NCBI RefSeq assembly: GCF_001655685.1
Contig: NZ_LYVF01000002.1
Coordinates: forward strand, 83,521 to 147,520
Origin: Desulfotomaculum copahuensis
Lineage (GTDB): Bacteria > Bacillota > Desulfotomaculia > Desulfotomaculales > Desulfovirgulaceae
Length of the DNA: 64,000 nucleotides
Reading direction: 5' to 3'
Shown one piece after another: positions 16,889 to 25,102 of this stretch. Each line of letters starts with the position of its first letter. Position 1 is the first letter of the stretch. The position numbers and the translations under genes are program-made. The notes beneath the pieces are model-generated. The model was not told where the DNA came from, searched no databases, and saw nothing but the letters and a program-made list of their open reading frames with translations.

Positions 16889-18067
16889 ATGTTTCCGTTT
16901 CCGAATTTTTTGGAATTCAACCTTTTTACCCGCATCATCGGCGGCAATGACGTGCTGGAAAGCCTGGGGGACGAACTGACGGCCCTGGGCATAACCCGGC
17001 TGTTCGTGGTTACCGACACCCGCTTAAAGGAAGCGGGCATTGTGGAAGGCGTGCTGCGGCACCTGGAAGGGAAAAACATACAGGTGGCGGAAATCTTTGA
17101 TCGCTGCCGCCCCAACTCGGACATCGCCCTGGTGGAAGAAGGCGCCCGGCGGATCGCCGCCTGCGGCGCCGACGGCCTGCTGGCCATCGGCGGCGGCAGC
17201 AACATTGATACCGCCAAGGGCATGAACCTGGTCTATACCCTGGGCGGTCAACTGCTGGACCACCAGGGAGCTTTCAACATTTCCCGGCCGATGAAGCTGC
17301 CGCTGGCGGCCATTCCCACCACCGCCGGAACGGGCAGCGAGGTTTCCCTGGGTGCGGTGATCCGGGACAGCGGCCAGCAGGCCAAAATCACCTTTGCCAG
17401 CCCCCATCTGGCCCCCCGCCTGGCCCTTCTCGTCCCTTCCCTGACGGCAGGCATGCCGCCGGCACTTACCGCCGCCACCGGTTTCGACGTACTTTCCCAC
17501 GCCGTGGAGGCTTATGTCTCAGTCAACCACAACCCCTTTACCGACGCTCTGGCCCTGGAGTCGATACGCTACGTCAAACGCTACCTGGTGCGGGCCGTCG
17601 CCAACGGCGGGAAGGACCCGGAAGCCCGCTACGGCATGCAGGTGGCGGCCACCATGGCGGCCATGTCTTTCAACGTGGCCCTGCTGGGCGCCGCCCACGC
17701 CGTCGCCCACGCCACCGGCGGCCTGTACGGGGTCCCGCACGGGGCGGCCAACGCCCTGGTCCTGCCGGCCGTATGCGCCTACAACCTGGACGCCTGTCCG
17801 GAAAGGTACCGGACCATAGCGGAATGCCTGGGCGTAAACACCTGCGGGTTGGACTCAAAGACGGCCGGAGAAGCGGGAATCGCGGAAATGCGGGCCATGC
17901 GCGAATTGTGCGGACTACCCGCCACCCTGTCCGCGGTAAACATCCCGGCCTCCGCAATCCCCGCGCTGGCTGAACTGGCCGAAGGGGACGCCACCATCGT
18001 CACCAACCCCAAACCGATCGGCCGCGCGGAAATCGAGGCCATGCTGAAAACCATTGCCGGAGATTAA
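16889..18067 (+). CDS. Iron-containing alcohol dehydrogenase
   Basis: 392-residue group III alcohol dehydrogenase. The NAD-binding motif is AIGGGSNIDTAKGM. The metal site region is seen in TAATGFDVLSHAVEAYVS and in AAHAVAHATGGLYGVPHGAANALVLP, which supply the Asp/His ligands. A third segment (TTAGTGSEVSLGAVI) is typical. SD AAAGGGGGTGA precedes ATG 16889, 15 bases after the aldehyde dehydrogenase stop. It is the last gene of the TetR-SCP2-ALDH-ADH operon; a short palindrome (CTCCCGGGGAG) follows the stop but has a poor T-tract. Confidence 0.94.
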   Translation: MFPFPNFLEFNLFTRIIGGNDVLESLGDELTALGITRLFVVTDTRLKEAGIVEGVLRHLEGKNIQVAEIFDRCRPNSDIALVEEGARRIAACGADGLLAIGGGSNIDTAKGMNLVYTLGGQLLDHQGAFNISRPMKLPLAAIPTTAGTGSEVSLGAVIRDSGQQAKITFASPHLAPRLALLVPSLTAGMPPALTAATGFDVLSHAVEAYVSVNHNPFTDALALESIRYVKRYLVRAVANGGKDPEARYGMQVAATMAAMSFNVALLGAAHAVAHATGGLYGVPHGAANALVLPAVCAYNLDACPERYRTIAECLGVNTCGLDSKTAGEAGIAEMRAMRELCGLPATLSAVNIPASAIPALAELAEGDATIVTNPKPIGRAEIEAMLKTIAGD

Positions 18068-18296
18068 GGGAAAGCCGGCCTCCCGGGGAGCGTAAGCTGC
18101 TTTTGTTAAGAAACATACGACAGGCAAAATCACCCCGGTGAGGGGAAGAGGCAATCATTTGCCGGGTAACCGGACCGGGACGCCGCCTCGCGCTGTTGTC
18201 CGGAGGAGATATTGTCCCCGGCACCGCCGTGCCGCCCGGCGCCCCACCGCCGCCCCTTGCCAGGCGTGAAGCAATACAACCAGCTCTGTTCGCCGC

Positions 18297-19223
18297 CTAA
18301 TACCGCGCCAACCAGGCAAACACCGGCAGGGTGAACAGGCTGAGCAGGGTGGTGAACACCACCACCCGGGACAGAAAACCATAGCCGGCGTTGTATTTAC
18401 GCGCCACGGTGGGCGCCAGGGCGGCCGCCGGCATGGCCATTTCCAGCAACAACACCGTTTTCCCGGTGGGGGAAAAGAATGGTGCCAAGTGCAGCAGGGC
18501 CAGGGTCAGGGCGGGCAGCATCAGCAGTTTGATCACAGTGGACTGGTAAACCAGTTTACTGGTCAGCAGCGATTTAAAGTCTTTTTCGGCCAGCATGGAA
18601 CCAATTAAGAGCAGGGCCAGGGGAATGGTGGCCTCACCCAGTCCGTTGAGCGGCTCGAAGAGCAGCCGCGGCAGCTGCACGTGCCCCAGGGCCAGCAAAA
18701 AACCGGTCACAATGGAGATCACATTGATATTCAGCGCTTCCCGCCACCTGAACCCGCCGCCCTGCCGCCGGCAGATCATCCATACTCCCAGCGTCCAGAA
18801 CAGCAGGTTGTGTCCCAGGGAGTAAAGGGCGGCGTAAAATATGCCGATTTTGCCGAACAGGATGTAACAGACCGGAAACCCGACATAAGTGACATTGCCA
18901 AAGATGGTGCCGAACCGGAAGGAGTCCTCCGCCGGGCCGTCCACGCGCAACAGGCGGGAAACAGGAAGAATGAACAGGTAGGAAAGGGTGACCAGCACCA
19001 GCGAACCGGCCAGGATGAGCAGTCCTTCATACAACTGGCCGGTGGATATTTTCAGGCTCATGGAAGTGACGGTAAGGGCGGGCATGGTGAAGTAAAAGAC
19101 CAGGCTGGAAACGGCCCTGTCCGTTCCGGCGTCCAGAATCCCCGCCCGCCGCCCCAGCCAGCCGAAAAAAACATAAATAAAAAGAACGCCGATTTCCCGG
19201 CCCAGGGATAACAGTTCGATCAT
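18297..19223 (-). CDS. AEC family transporter
   Basis: 308-residue membrane protein of the auxin efflux carrier family, with about ten hydrophobic segments in two halves. Typical features are the N-terminal LGWL-like FFGWLGRRAGIL, the central FGNVTYVGFPV and the second-half IPLALLLIGSMLAEKDF. Bacterial members carry small organic acids such as malate or malonate. It begins 9 bases after the stop of the small gene at 19233-19586, so the two form an operon. The neighbouring catabolic locus deals with acids, but a functional link is only a guess. Confidence 0.85.
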   Translation of the reverse strand: MIELLSLGREIGVLFIYVFFGWLGRRAGILDAGTDRAVSSLVFYFTMPALTVTSMSLKISTGQLYEGLLILAGSLVLVTLSYLFILPVSRLLRVDGPAEDSFRFGTIFGNVTYVGFPVCYILFGKIGIFYAALYSLGHNLLFWTLGVWMICRRQGGGFRWREALNINVISIVTGFLLALGHVQLPRLLFEPLNGLGEATIPLALLLIGSMLAEKDFKSLLTSKLVYQSTVIKLLMLPALTLALLHLAPFFSPTGKTVLLLEMAMPAAALAPTVARKYNAGYGFLSRVVVFTTLLSLFTLPVFAWLARY

Positions 19224-19232
19224 CGCTCGCGT

Positions 19233-19586
19233 TTAATCCTCTACTTCCACCGCACAGGGCAGATTGACATTTATGGAAACCACCGCGTCCCGTTCGGACT
19301 TGTTCTCCAGGCGCAGGCGGAATTGGGCGTTTTTCAAGGTGTGGTGCCACACCGTATCCCCTTCCAGCACTTCCATCGAATCCGCCACCTGCCACTGTTC
19401 CCCGTCGAACTCCTCAATGGCCGCATCAACCGTTCCCGTAGAACGGATGCTGAACGCGGTATCCATAATATCGGCCTCCAATGGATCTGACGTGGCGATT
19501 GCCCCGGCAGCCAGAGTCATCCTCTCGATCAGGGCAAACACCTGCGGACGGAAACATTCCACTTTTTTCTTCACATACTCATCCAT
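19233..19586 (-). CDS. Hypothetical protein, operon partner of AEC transporter
   Basis: 117 residues, acidic and soluble, without a signal peptide or membrane segment. An N-terminal helical part (MDEYVKKKVECFRPQVFALIE, split at residue 20) is followed by a beta-rich part with the alternating pattern QFRLRLENKSERDAVVSINV. I do not recognise the family. ATG 19586 has GGAAGG 8 bases upstream, better than GTG 19595. The close spacing to the transporter gene suggests a joint role. Confidence 0.7.
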   Translation of the reverse strand: MDEYVKKKVECFRPQVFALIERMTLAAGAIATSDPLEADIMDTAFSIRSTGTVDAAIEEFDGEQWQVADSMEVLEGDTVWHHTLKNAQFRLRLENKSERDAVVSINVNLPCAVEVED

Positions 19587-19665
19587 TATTTTCACCTTCC
19601 CGGTTAATTGTACATTTATTGCTTCGTCAAATATAAGCCTGTTCCTGCAATAAAATTTTTATCCC

Positions 19666-19694
19666 TTGACAGCCGGGGAAAAGTGTTATATGAT
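19666..19694 (+). promoter_or_regulatory. Promoter of the Rrf2 regulator gene
   Basis: TTGACA (19666-19671) and TATGAT (19689-19694) with a 17-base spacer, about 50 bases before ATG 19745. This is the strongest promoter match in the window. The following bases (AGTATACTTT, about 19715-19724) partly resemble the operator-like site at 20509 but are not a clear palindrome. Confidence 0.7.
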
Positions 19695-19744
19695 ACCAGA
19701 GAAAGTTCACCCAAGCAGTATACTTTAGGAATGAGGAGAACTGG

Positions 19745-20239
19745 ATGAGGCTTAATCAGGCCACGGACTACGCTTTCCGGGCGGTGCTCCATCTGGCCCA
19801 GTTGCCGCCGGGGGAGGTGGTGGAAGCCCAGGTTATTGCCGGGCGGGAATGCATTCCGATCCGGTTTTTATTGAAAATCTTACGGCTGCTGACCAAAGCC
19901 GGTATTGTCAATTCGCACCGCGGCGTGGGCGGCGGATACGCCCTGGCCCGCTCCCCGGAAAAAATCACCTTGCTGGACGTGCTGACGGCCGTGGAAGGAC
20001 CGGTACGCATCAACCGCTGCCTGGTGGATCCGGAATTTTGCAGCCGGCAGGGTCCGCCCCATTGTGCCGTGCACAATGCGCTGAGAGCAATCCAAACCAC
20101 GTTGATCCAACAATTTCAGTCATACAATTTCGCCCAACTGGCCGGCAGGACTTCGTCCCGGCCGGCCGGGGAAAAACTTAAGTCCGGGGAACCGGCGACC
20201 GGTAGCGCTATTACCGGACCGGAACCGGTCAACGCATGA
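19745..20239 (+). CDS. Rrf2 family Fe-S-type transcriptional regulator
   Basis: 164 residues. The Rrf2 winged helix is clear: MRLNQATDYAFRAVLHLAQL, then IPIRFLLKILRLLTKAGIV and SHRGVGGGYALARSPEKITL. Three cysteines, Cys92, Cys99 and Cys107, stand in the loop where IscR (Cys92, Cys98, Cys104) and NsrR bind an Fe-S cluster, so the protein likely senses Fe-S status, NO or redox. The last 30 residues are an unusual Pro/Gly-rich tail. It lies immediately upstream of the CooS gene, on the same strand, and is probably its regulator and its own. Confidence 0.9.
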   Translation: MRLNQATDYAFRAVLHLAQLPPGEVVEAQVIAGRECIPIRFLLKILRLLTKAGIVNSHRGVGGGYALARSPEKITLLDVLTAVEGPVRINRCLVDPEFCSRQGPPHCAVHNALRAIQTTLIQQFQSYNFAQLAGRTSSRPAGEKLKSGEPATGSAITGPEPVNA

Positions 20240-20470
20240 ATGACTGCCGTCAAAGTTGAAGCCACCGGACCGGACCCGGACATCCCGCCGGAACCGGCAA
20301 ACGGCACGAAACAGAAGTGTTACGCCATATCTGCCACCTGCCTCCGGCCGCTTCAACCGGTTGATCATCGGTGCTAAAGCGCCGCTATCACGGCCGGCCG
20401 CTTCGAACATTGAAACCGCTGGTACGTGATTGCCTTTTGCTTTTCCCCGGTGACCGGCATCTGCCAAAAA

Positions 20471-20488
20471 GTCCGCCTTCGGGCGGGC
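20471..20488. terminator. UUCG-loop hairpin, possible terminator
   Basis: CCGCC-TTCG-GGCGG stem-loop (20473-20486), extended by one G-T and one G-C pair. On the plus strand the following sequence (CTTATCAAAG) is a poor T-tract. On the minus strand it is followed by TTTTT, but no minus-strand gene reads into it. It could end part of the Rrf2 transcript or stabilise the cooS leader. Confidence 0.35.
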
Positions 20489-20508
20489 TTATCAAAGCCT
20501 TAATAGTG

Positions 20509-20521
20509 TACTAAATTAGTA
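20509..20521. promoter_or_regulatory. Candidate Rrf2 operator before cooS
   Basis: TACTAAATTAGTA is a perfect 6-1-6 palindrome ending 19 bases before the cooS ATG and directly upstream of its SD sequence. AT-rich palindromes of this kind are typical Rrf2-family sites. The adjacent Rrf2 gene makes this the prime candidate for local control. Confidence 0.5.
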
Positions 20522-20540
20522 TTCAATTGGAGGTGCCCTG

Positions 20541-22406
20541 ATGAAAAAAGTCTGTCCTTCCGCCGATGAGATCCTGTCCCGTTTTATTGTCTCCAAAGAT
20601 GACGTGGAAACAGCCTTTCACCGTCTGTCCACCCAGCAGCCCAAGTGCGGCTTCGGCCTGCAGGGGGTTTGCTGTCGCCTGTGCTCCAACGGCCCCTGCC
20701 GGGTTACCCCCAAATCACCCCGCGGGGTATGCGGCGCAGACGCCGACACCATGGTGGCGCGCAATTTCCTGCGTGCGGTGGCCGCCGGTGCGGCCTGCTA
20801 CCTGCATGTGGTGGAAAACGCGGCCGGCAGCCTGCAGGCGGCGGCTGCATCCGGAAAAGAGATCCAGGGGGCGGCAGTGCTGGCCGAACTGGCCGGCGCG
20901 CTGGACCTGCCCGGAAGCGACGCGCGTGAGCGGGCCGGCCACCTGGCCGGGCAGGTTATGGATGACCTGTACCGGCCGCGGCAAAAGCAAATGGCTCTGA
21001 CGGAAAAGCTGGCCTACGCCCCCCGTCTGGCCCGCTGGCGGGAACTGGGCATCATACCGGGCGGCGCCAAGTCCGAAGTCTTCGACGCCCTGGTCAAAAC
21101 CAGCACCAACCAGTCCAGCGATCCGGTGGATATGATGTTACACGCCCTGCGCCTGGGCATCGCCACCGGCATTTACGGTCTCGAACTGACCAATTTGTTA
21201 AATGACGTTTTGCTCGGCGAACCAAAAATTGCCGCCGGCCCGGTGGGTTTCAGCGTGGTTGACCCGGACTACATCAACATTATGGTCACCGGCCACCAGC
21301 ATGCCTTAATCGGTCCGGTGCAGGAAGGGCTGGCCGCCCCCCGGGCTATTGATCTGGCCCGGCAGGCGGGCGCCAGGGGCTTTAAAATCATCGGCTGCAC
21401 CTGCGTCGGCCAGGATCTGCAGTCCCGCGGCGACCAAAACGGTGTTTTTGCCGGTCATGCCGGGAACAACTTCACCAGTGAGGCGCTTCTGGCCACCGGC
21501 GGCGTCGACCTGGTGTTGAGCGAGTTCAACTGCACCCTGCCGGGCATTGAGGAAGTCTGCCGCCAATACATGGTGGCCCAGATCTGTCTGGACGACGTGG
21601 CCAAAAAACAAAACGCGGGTTACCTGCCCTTCGATCCGGGCGCCGGCGAAGAAACCGCCCGCCGGGTGGTTGAAGCGGCTGTGGAAAGCTACCGGCAGCG
21701 CCGCGGCCGGATCGGCATAAACGTACCGGAACACGGATATGAGAACTCCCTGGCCGGTTTAAGTGAAAGAAACCTGCGTGCCTTTTTGGGCGGCAACTAT
21801 AAACCGCTGATCGAACTGATCGCTTCCGGCCGGGTAAAAGGCCTGGCTGCCATTGTGGGCTGCTCCAACCTGACGGCCGGCGGCCACGACGTTTTCACCG
21901 CCGGACTGACCCGGGAACTGATTGCCCGGGACATCCTGGTGCTCTCCGCCGGCTGCACCAGCGGCGGCCTGGAAAACCTGGGCTTCATGTCCCCGGAAGC
22001 AGCCGGCTGGGCCGGGGAAAAGCTGCGCCAGGTATGCCGGGAACTGAACATCCCGCCGGTGCTCAACTTCGGCCCCTGCCTGGGCATCGGCCGGCTGGAA
22101 ATGGTGGCCGCCGGCATCGCGGCGGCGCTGCAGGTGGATCTGCCCCAACTGCCCCTGGTGCTGTCGGCGCCCCAATGGCTGGAGGAACAGGCGCTGGCCG
22201 ACGGCGCTTTCGGCCTGGCCCTGGGACTGCCCCTGCACCTGGCCCTGCCTCCCTTCATCACTGGCAGCAAGCTGGTCACCCGGGTGCTCACGGAGGACAT
22301 GGAGAAGCTCACCGGCGGCCGGGTGATTGTGGAGGGAGAGATCGTACCGGCGGCGGAGCAACTGGAAGCGGTGATCATGCAGAGAAGGGCGGCGCTGGGG
22401 ATTTAA
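20541..22406 (+). CDS. cooS: Divergent Ni-CO dehydrogenase catalytic subunit (CooS family)
   Basis: 621-residue CooS-family protein. The N-terminal cysteines 36, 44, 45, 48, 53 and 64 match the D- and B-cluster pattern. C-cluster ligands are recognisable: His254 (or His252) in VTGHQHAL, Cys288, Cys331 in EFNCTLPG, Cys441 in VGCSNLTAG, Cys472 in SAGCTSGG and Cys513 in FGPCLGIGR. By spacing against C. hydrogenoformans CODH-II (Cys70 to His93 is 23; Cys526 to Lys563 is 37), the catalytic His and Lys are replaced by Tyr87 and Gln550, and the usual His array is absent. The metal core is probably kept but CO oxidation is doubtful. SD GGAGGTG precedes ATG 20541. CooF and a flavoprotein follow. Confidence 0.9.
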   Translation: MKKVCPSADEILSRFIVSKDDVETAFHRLSTQQPKCGFGLQGVCCRLCSNGPCRVTPKSPRGVCGADADTMVARNFLRAVAAGAACYLHVVENAAGSLQAAAASGKEIQGAAVLAELAGALDLPGSDARERAGHLAGQVMDDLYRPRQKQMALTEKLAYAPRLARWRELGIIPGGAKSEVFDALVKTSTNQSSDPVDMMLHALRLGIATGIYGLELTNLLNDVLLGEPKIAAGPVGFSVVDPDYINIMVTGHQHALIGPVQEGLAAPRAIDLARQAGARGFKIIGCTCVGQDLQSRGDQNGVFAGHAGNNFTSEALLATGGVDLVLSEFNCTLPGIEEVCRQYMVAQICLDDVAKKQNAGYLPFDPGAGEETARRVVEAAVESYRQRRGRIGINVPEHGYENSLAGLSERNLRAFLGGNYKPLIELIASGRVKGLAAIVGCSNLTAGGHDVFTAGLTRELIARDILVLSAGCTSGGLENLGFMSPEAAGWAGEKLRQVCRELNIPPVLNFGPCLGIGRLEMVAAGIAAALQVDLPQLPLVLSAPQWLEEQALADGAFGLALGLPLHLALPPFITGSKLVTRVLTEDMEKLTGGRVIVEGEIVPAAEQLEAVIMQRRAALGI

Positions 22407-22696
22407 CCCGGACCGAACGACCGGGAAGGGCATGCTTTTCAGCCGTTCCTGCCCCACTCTTCCGGTAATTTTACCCGGTGTCCCCACCAGCGGCTTCTTT
22501 ACGGTGCACAATTTTCCTGCGGGGAGTACCGGGCCCTGCCGCTGATGGCTCCGGGGAGCTTATCCAGACCGGTTTTCAGTTGCTTGCAACAAAATCAAAA
22601 CCGTATACATCATACCTGCTCTTAACCAAATGAGGCCTAAAAGGACACCGGATACCGGTCACCATTTCATAACTGCCAAAGAGGTGACTATCAACC

Positions 22697-23170
22697 ATGA
22701 AAAGGATTTTCATCCGCCCCGAATTATGTGCCGGGTGCAAAACCTGCGAACTCTCCTGCCTGGTGGAACATTGCGCGGGAAGTTCCCTTTGGACCATAGA
22801 CCTGGGCGATGCAGGAAACCAGCCGCGAAACACGGTATTGGCCGGGCCAAAGGGGGTCCCCCTGCCCCTGACCTGCCGGCATTGCCCGGAACCGGCCTGC
22901 GTGGACGCCTGCCCGGCCGGGGCGATGGTACGCAACGAAGCCACCGGCCTGGTCGAACACCGGAATGAGCGCTGCGTGGGGTGCTGGATGTGCGTAATGG
23001 CCTGCCCCTTCGGTCTGGTCTGGCCATCCGCCCGGGAACAAAAATCAATTAAATGCGACTTCTGCGGGGAAAGGGACAATCCTGCCTGCGTAGAGTCCTG
23101 CCCCACCGGCGCCCTTTCCCTGGTGGAAACAGACCCGGCGGGAGGGGTCAAGGAAATAACGATTGATTAG
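22697..23170 (+). CDS. cooF: CooF-like four-cluster ferredoxin
   Basis: 157-residue polyferredoxin of the CooF/DMSO-reductase-chain-B type. Cysteine motifs run CAGCKTCELSC, then CRHCPEPACVDACP, CVGCWMCVMACP and CDFCGERDNPACVESCP, enough for four [4Fe-4S] clusters. It would pass electrons between the CooS protein and the flavoprotein at 23306. ATG 22697 has GAGGTGA about 9 bases upstream. A 290-base gap without a gene separates it from cooS. Confidence 0.92.
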   Translation: MKRIFIRPELCAGCKTCELSCLVEHCAGSSLWTIDLGDAGNQPRNTVLAGPKGVPLPLTCRHCPEPACVDACPAGAMVRNEATGLVEHRNERCVGCWMCVMACPFGLVWPSAREQKSIKCDFCGERDNPACVESCPTGALSLVETDPAGGVKEITID

Positions 23171-23305
23171 CTCCCGGCCGGCATATACGGACTTCCGGCA
23201 TAAAACCCGGATTGCCGGCGGAATTGGAGCGCGAGCCCCGGCCCGGAGCCGGGCAAACTGCCAAGGTACGGAACATGATATGAATGAACTGGAAGGAGTG
23301 AAACG

Positions 23306-24553
23306 ATGCGTTACGTCATACTGGGCGCCAGCGCCGCCGCCGTGAGCGCCGCCCGGGCCATCCGGCGCCGCGATCCCGGCGGGGAAATCACTATGGCGGC
23401 CGCCGACCGGCAGATTTACTCCCGCTGCCTCTTGCCGCGGTTGATCTGCGGGGAAAAGACGCCGGAACAGATCAATTTTATTGATGACGATTTTTTCGAA
23501 CGCTTGCAGATCAACTTCCTGCCCGGCCGGACGGCCGTGAAAGTAGACCCGGCAGAAAAGAAAGTGCACCTGCAGGACGGCCGGGCTTTAACATACGACC
23601 GGCTGCTGGTGGCCACCGGGGCCTCGCCCGCCCTGCCGCCGGTGGAAAACCTGGCGGCGGGAAAACCGGTCTTCACCTTACGCCACCTGGAAGACGCCCT
23701 GGCCATCCGGGAGGCGGCCGGTCCGGGCACCCGGGTGGCCGTACTGGGCGGCGGTCTGGTGGGCCTGGAAGCCGCTGAGGCGCTGCTCGCCCGGGGAGCG
23801 CAGGTGACAGTGGTTGAACTGGCCCCGCGGCTTCTGCCCCTGCAGCTGGATGAAACCGCCGCCGCGCTTTATGCAAAGCTGTTCCGGGAACGCGGTGTGC
23901 AAGTGATCACCGGCCGGGCCGCGGCGCGGGTCGAACTGGCGGACGGACGGGTGCGGACACTGGTGCTCAATGACGGTAGCACCGTGCCCTGCGATGTGAT
24001 CCTGGTGGCCGCCGGAGTGCGCCCGAACATTGATTTCCTGGAAGATACCGGAATAGAAACAAACCGGGGTATTGTGGTAGACCGGCACATGCGCACATCA
24101 TTGCCGGACATCTACGCCGCCGGGGACGTCTGCGTCTCCCGGGAAACCTTCACCGGGGAAATCTCCCCCACCCCGATCTGGCCGGCGGCGGTGGCCCAGG
24201 GCCGGGTGGCCGGCATGAACATGGCCGGTATGGAGGCGAAACTGCCGGGCACCTTCGCCTACCAAAACGCGCTCACTCTTTTCCACCTGCCTGCGATCAC
24301 CTACGGCCGGCCGGAAGCGCCGGCTGCGGACTGCCGGGTGGATGCGGTCCAATGGCCCGGCGGCTACCGTAAGGTAATCCGCCGGGGCAGCCGCCTCTAC
24401 GGAGCCATCTTGCTGGGCGACATCGCCGGGGCCGGGGTGTTCGGCGCCCTGACCGGCCGGCAGGTGGACGTCTCCCGCCTTCCGGAAGACTCCCTGGACA
24501 TCAATTACGCCCCCTTTTTCCGGGAGGAAGCGAACGGCAATTTCTCATATTGA
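23306..24553 (+). CDS. FAD-dependent NAD(P)H oxidoreductase of the CODH operon
   Basis: 415-residue pyridine nucleotide-disulfide-family flavoprotein. The N-terminal FAD motif is modified (ILGASAAAVSAARAIRR), the second nucleotide motif is VAVLGGGLVGLEAAEALL, and the FAD-contact segment is TSLPDIYAAGDVC. In place of a redox-active disulfide it has SRCLLPRLI, as in NADH-oxidase/NADH-rubredoxin reductase types. The CooS-CooF-flavoprotein order is known from Firmicutes and is thought to couple the Fe-S chain to NAD(P). SD GGAAGGAGTG precedes ATG 23306. A terminator follows at 24609-24636. Confidence 0.9.
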   Translation: MRYVILGASAAAVSAARAIRRRDPGGEITMAAADRQIYSRCLLPRLICGEKTPEQINFIDDDFFERLQINFLPGRTAVKVDPAEKKVHLQDGRALTYDRLLVATGASPALPPVENLAAGKPVFTLRHLEDALAIREAAGPGTRVAVLGGGLVGLEAAEALLARGAQVTVVELAPRLLPLQLDETAAALYAKLFRERGVQVITGRAAARVELADGRVRTLVLNDGSTVPCDVILVAAGVRPNIDFLEDTGIETNRGIVVDRHMRTSLPDIYAAGDVCVSRETFTGEISPTPIWPAAVAQGRVAGMNMAGMEAKLPGTFAYQNALTLFHLPAITYGRPEAPAADCRVDAVQWPGGYRKVIRRGSRLYGAILLGDIAGAGVFGALTGRQVDVSRLPEDSLDINYAPFFREEANGNFSY

Positions 24554-24608
24554 CCGCTCAGACAGCGGACGAAACCAATATATTGTAACCCTGCCCCTTC
24601 CTATATCC

Positions 24609-24636
24609 CCGCTCTTGACTGGAGCGGTCTTTTTTT
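24609..24636 (+). terminator. Intrinsic terminator of the cooS operon
   Basis: CCGCTC (24609-24614), a 7-base loop and GAGCGG (24622-24627), followed by TCTTTTTTT. It lies 55 bases behind the flavoprotein stop. Confidence 0.85.
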
Positions 24637-24654
24637 GACGCAAAACAAGCGCCG

Positions 24655-24885
24655 GCTGATCCGGCAAAACATCCCGCATCATCTTGAGCTCACCGCCGGA
24701 ACAGAAGGCCCGTCCCGCGCGGTGATGATCACTACCTTTGTGTCAAGATCCCCGCCGCAATACTCCAGGGTGTCCACCAGTTCGCGGTCCATGGCATCAT
24801 CCAGGGCGTTGAAAGCCTCCGGACTGCTCAGAGTCGGGACGGTAACACCTTCCCCCGTCACCTTGAGCACGTTCCGTGCGTTCAA
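24655..24885 (-). pseudogene. Enoyl-CoA hydratase/isomerase remnant, frameshifted and truncated
   Basis: Reading leftward from about 24885, the frame encodes a recognisable crotonase N-terminus (SPEAFNALDDAMDRELVDTL, then DTKVVIITARD). It then loses register near 24713-24718. The neighbouring frame continues with GRAFCSGGELKMMRDVLP, the oxyanion-hole motif of the same family. A one-base deletion explains the break. The rest of the protein (about 190 residues) is missing; the remnant ends beside the terminator of the cooS operon. No intact copy is present in this window. Confidence 0.8.
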
Positions 24886-25036
24886 TTAAGAGGAACAACT
24901 GGCAATCCCGGGCTTGAGGCAATGATGTATGTACCAGTACAGGTTACGAATTTCCAACTTACCGATATTCTTCTTGATTCTTTTTTCTAAAAGATCTATA
25001 ATACCCCTGATAATTTATATTCGAAGTTAAAATCTT

Positions 25037-25062
25037 TTATCGATACACTGTGCTTATCGATA
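25037..25062. repeat. Direct repeat TTATCGATA upstream of the NTase pair
   Basis: TTATCGATA occurs at 25037-25045 and 25054-25062, 17 bases apart start to start, about 40 bases before the first gene of the pair at 25103. Each unit contains the palindrome ATCGAT. The region is AT-rich, unlike the neighbours. Possible autoregulatory operator. Confidence 0.45.
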
Positions 25063-25102
25063 TATCCGGGATTATAAATACGTTTCCAGAGGATGAGAGT
25101 AG

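Larger units (their letters stand above)
20240..20540 (+). other. Intergenic region between Rrf2 regulator and cooS
   Basis: 300 bases without a convincing gene. It is rich in CCGG-type words and contains a UUCG-loop hairpin at 20471-20488 and a palindrome at 20509-20521. I see no strong separate promoter; cooS could be read from the promoter at 19666 or from a weak one just upstream of the palindrome. Confidence 0.5.

Noticed and set aside
20120..20467. 115-codon minus-strand frame between Rrf2 and cooS
   Set aside because: It overlaps the Rrf2 coding end, has no SD and its composition reflects repeated CCGG words.
21759..22511. 250-codon antisense frame over the end of cooS
   Set aside because: Gln/His-rich shadow frame; no family features, and cooS on the plus strand is clear.
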